Source: Streptomyces pinistramenti (GTDB lineage: Bacteria; Actinomycetota; Actinomycetes; Streptomycetales; Streptomycetaceae). Taken from it: a DNA stretch of 64,000 nucleotides. The stretch covers positions 1-64,000 of the forward strand of contig NZ_JAJCXB010000014.1 of assembly GCF_020564935.1 (NCBI RefSeq), in the 5' to 3' direction. The notes beneath the pieces are model-generated. The model was given only the letters and a program-made list of their open reading frames with translations, was not told the origin of the DNA and ran no database searches. Positions 62,824 through 64,000 of this stretch are shown here, piece after piece. The first letter of the stretch is position 1. Every line of letters starts with the position of its first letter. A program made the translations under genes and the position numbers.

Positions 62824-63516
62824 TCACTCCACCCGCACCCCCACCTGCGCGGCGAACGCCGGTGCCAGGTCCATCAGTTGGACGGTGCTGATCACGGCGC
62901 CCGACAGCTGCTCGATCCCGCGTGCGATGTCCAGTGCGGCCGCGCCCCGCAGGTCGACGTCCTTCATCCGCACCCCGCTGAAGTCCGCCCGCGCGATCGT
63001 GCAGTCGTCGAACGTCACCCGCTCCATCTCGGCGCCGGAGAAGTCCGCCTCGACCAGCACGCATCCCTCGAAGACGACGTCCCGCAGCTTCGCCTTGCGC
63101 AGATTCGGGAAATCGATCTTCCCGCCCCGCACCAGGACCCGTTCCAGCACCGCGCCGTGCAGCTGTATCCCGCCGAGCCGGGCGTCCGTCACCTCCACAT
63201 CGCGCAGCGACGCCTGCGACAGGTCCGTGCCGACGCCGCGCACCTCGCTCAGCACGCTGTCGATGATCCGCGCCCGGCTCAGCACCGTCTCGTCGAGCGC
63301 GCACCGCCGCACCGCGCAGTCCATGAACCGTGCGCCCCGCGCCGACTGCCCCGCCCAGTCGGCCTCGGTGAACTCCAGCCCGTCGTAGTCCCCTTCGGTC
63401 TCCAGCTCCGCGCCGTCGTGCGGCGCCAGCTCGGGCAGCCGCACCTCGGCCCGCCGTACCGCCCGCGCCGTCCCCTTGCCCCGCGCCGCCACGGCGCTCA
63501 CCGCCTTCCGCCTCAC
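62824..63516 (-). CDS. Pentapeptide-repeat protein
   Basis: About 230 residues. A basic head (RRKAVSAVAARGKGTARAVR) is followed by a right-handed quadrilateral helix of pentapeptide repeats, A(D/N)LXX-like, from about residue 50 to 205: ARGARFMDCAVRRCALDETV, LSQASLRDVEVTDARLGGIQ, LRDVVFEGCVLVEADFSGAE. Such proteins can mimic DNA, as in quinolone-resistance Qnr/MfpA, or serve structural roles, and sequence does not decide. The start is not certain: GTG 63516 is used, with GTG 63519 and 63501 as alternatives. GGGGGCGGGCG lies upstream. Confidence 0.78.
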   Translation of the reverse strand: MRRKAVSAVAARGKGTARAVRRAEVRLPELAPHDGAELETEGDYDGLEFTEADWAGQSARGARFMDCAVRRCALDETVLSRARIIDSVLSEVRGVGTDLSQASLRDVEVTDARLGGIQLHGAVLERVLVRGGKIDFPNLRKAKLRDVVFEGCVLVEADFSGAEMERVTFDDCTIARADFSGVRMKDVDLRGAAALDIARGIEQLSGAVISTVQLMDLAPAFAAQVGVRVE

Positions 63517-63823
63517 CACGCCCGTACGCCCGCCCCCGGCCACCGCTCCACGTCGGCCGGACGCAGCGGCCCACGCGGCACGTGAGCCCTGTCCCCGTCT
63601 GCACACCCATCGTGAACCACACCACTGACAATGCCCGTCCGCGACCCCTCCCCACCCCTCTGACCTGTGACGATCCGACATCGCCTGACACCTCACCCCC
63701 GCCCGCGCGTCCCCGCATGTCACATCCGGCCCCGCCCTCCCGTCCAAGCCCACACAGGCACGCACGCACCGCACACACCGCGCACCCAGCGCGCCCGGGA
63801 CACATCGCGACGGAGGAACTCTC
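63517..63823. other. Divergent promoter region at the window end
   Basis: These 307 bases between the pentapeptide-repeat gene and the FAD enzyme hold no gene that I can support. Proline-rich frames are GC artefacts. TGACAATG near 63627 is a possible -35-like element. GGAGGAAC is the ribosome-binding site of the forward gene. Confidence 0.4.
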
Positions 63824-64000
63824 ATGGCACGCACGGCCGACACGGCGCACACAGGTCGCCCCGCGCCCCACCCCGCCCCCGCCCGCCTCACCGTCATCGG
63901 CGGCGGCTTCGCCGGGCTGACCGCCGCCATCTCCGCGGCCGAGGCCGGCGCCGACGTCACCCTGTACGAGGCGCACCAGACCCTCGGCGGACGCGCCCGT
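63824..64000 (+). CDS. FAD-dependent oxidoreductase (phytoene-dehydrogenase-like), N-terminal part
   Basis: The first 59 residues of a gene cut by the window. After a short Ala/Pro-rich head, LTVIGGGFAGLTAAISAAEA is the FAD-binding GxGxxG fold, and VTLYEAHQTLGGRAR supplies the acidic residue at the end of strand two and the conserved GGR. This start is shared by phytoene desaturase-like enzymes and amine oxidases. Which subfamily it belongs to cannot be told. ATG 63824 has GGAGG eight bases upstream. Confidence 0.8.
   Translation, partial: MARTADTAHTGRPAPHPAPARLTVIGGGFAGLTAAISAAEAGADVTLYEAHQTLGGRAR

Overview
The window is high-GC actinobacterial chromosome and almost certainly comes from a Streptomyces. 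Codon third positions are nearly all G or C, GTG starts and 1-4 base stop/start overlaps are common, and many proteins belong to Streptomyces-typical families (DUF397/DUF5753 pairs, DUF3263, HelD, DasR-type operators). From memory, the order from the groEL gene at 42.3 kb to the terD-like gene at 62 kb resembles the S. coelicolor groEL2 to terD neighbourhood (about SCO4296 down to SCO4277). That comparison was not run. I saw no rRNA, tRNA, insertion sequence, prophage or CRISPR array.

Region 1 (1-20 kb). A conserved-protein fragment is followed by an XPB-type helicase with its helicase-associated partner, a GT87 mannosyltransferase-like membrane protein, a HelD-type RNA polymerase recycling motor with a coupled small gene, and CutC. 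A compact three-gene unit follows (10.7-12.9 kb). Its first two products carry matching Asn/Gly/His-rich motifs that resemble bacterial amyloid-signalling motifs, and its third is an orphan solute-binding lipoprotein. Next come an HD phosphohydrolase, a broken serine hydrolase, a chloramphenicol-type MFS exporter, a PNPOx-family protein, acyl-CoA metabolism remnants, and small conserved genes.

Region 2 (18-33 kb). A murR-murQ-murP operon should take up and recycle N-acetylmuramic acid. It runs convergently into a one-module NRPS (C-A-T-TE). The NRPS lies next to the ruins of an AfsR/SARP-like regulator, so the pathway may be silent or controlled elsewhere. A lower-GC island with two WXG-type proteins and a small membrane protein suggests a type VII secretion cargo locus. 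An iron-box-preceded YncE-like beta-propeller and a ClC channel follow.

Region 3 (32.3-40 kb) is accessory DNA. An XRE/DUF5753 regulator and its DUF397 partner sit beside a complete graspetide cluster: precursor, ATP-grasp ligase and PIMT-like methyltransferase. Two near-identical terminator-containing direct repeats bracket that cluster. Then come a DUF4328 protein, an extra methionine aminopeptidase divergent from an XRE regulator with three operator repeats, and a 1.2 kb gene graveyard.

Region 4 (40-64 kb) is core-like: VOC, SDR and DJ-1/PfpI proteins, then groEL with a CIRCE operator, and a 55-bp tandem repeat between groEL and a cold-shock gene. A CysO/MoaD-like sulfur carrier ending in Gly-Gly-Cys and threonine synthase behind a clear SAM-I riboswitch follow. 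Next are glucosylglycerate and trehalose synthesis genes (gpgS, otsA, otsB), a CtaG-like protein, a GlcNAc module (solute-binding lipoprotein, nagK, nagA, with dre-like DasR sites), a pfkB-family kinase, the diguanylate cyclase CdgB with a Crp-type site upstream, ArfB, a TerD protein and a pentapeptide-repeat protein. The window ends inside an FAD oxidoreductase.

Recurring themes are amino-sugar and cell-wall recycling (mur, nag, DasR-like sites), stress and osmolyte functions (trehalose, GroEL, Csp, TerD), and small specialised-metabolite loci (NRPS, graspetide).
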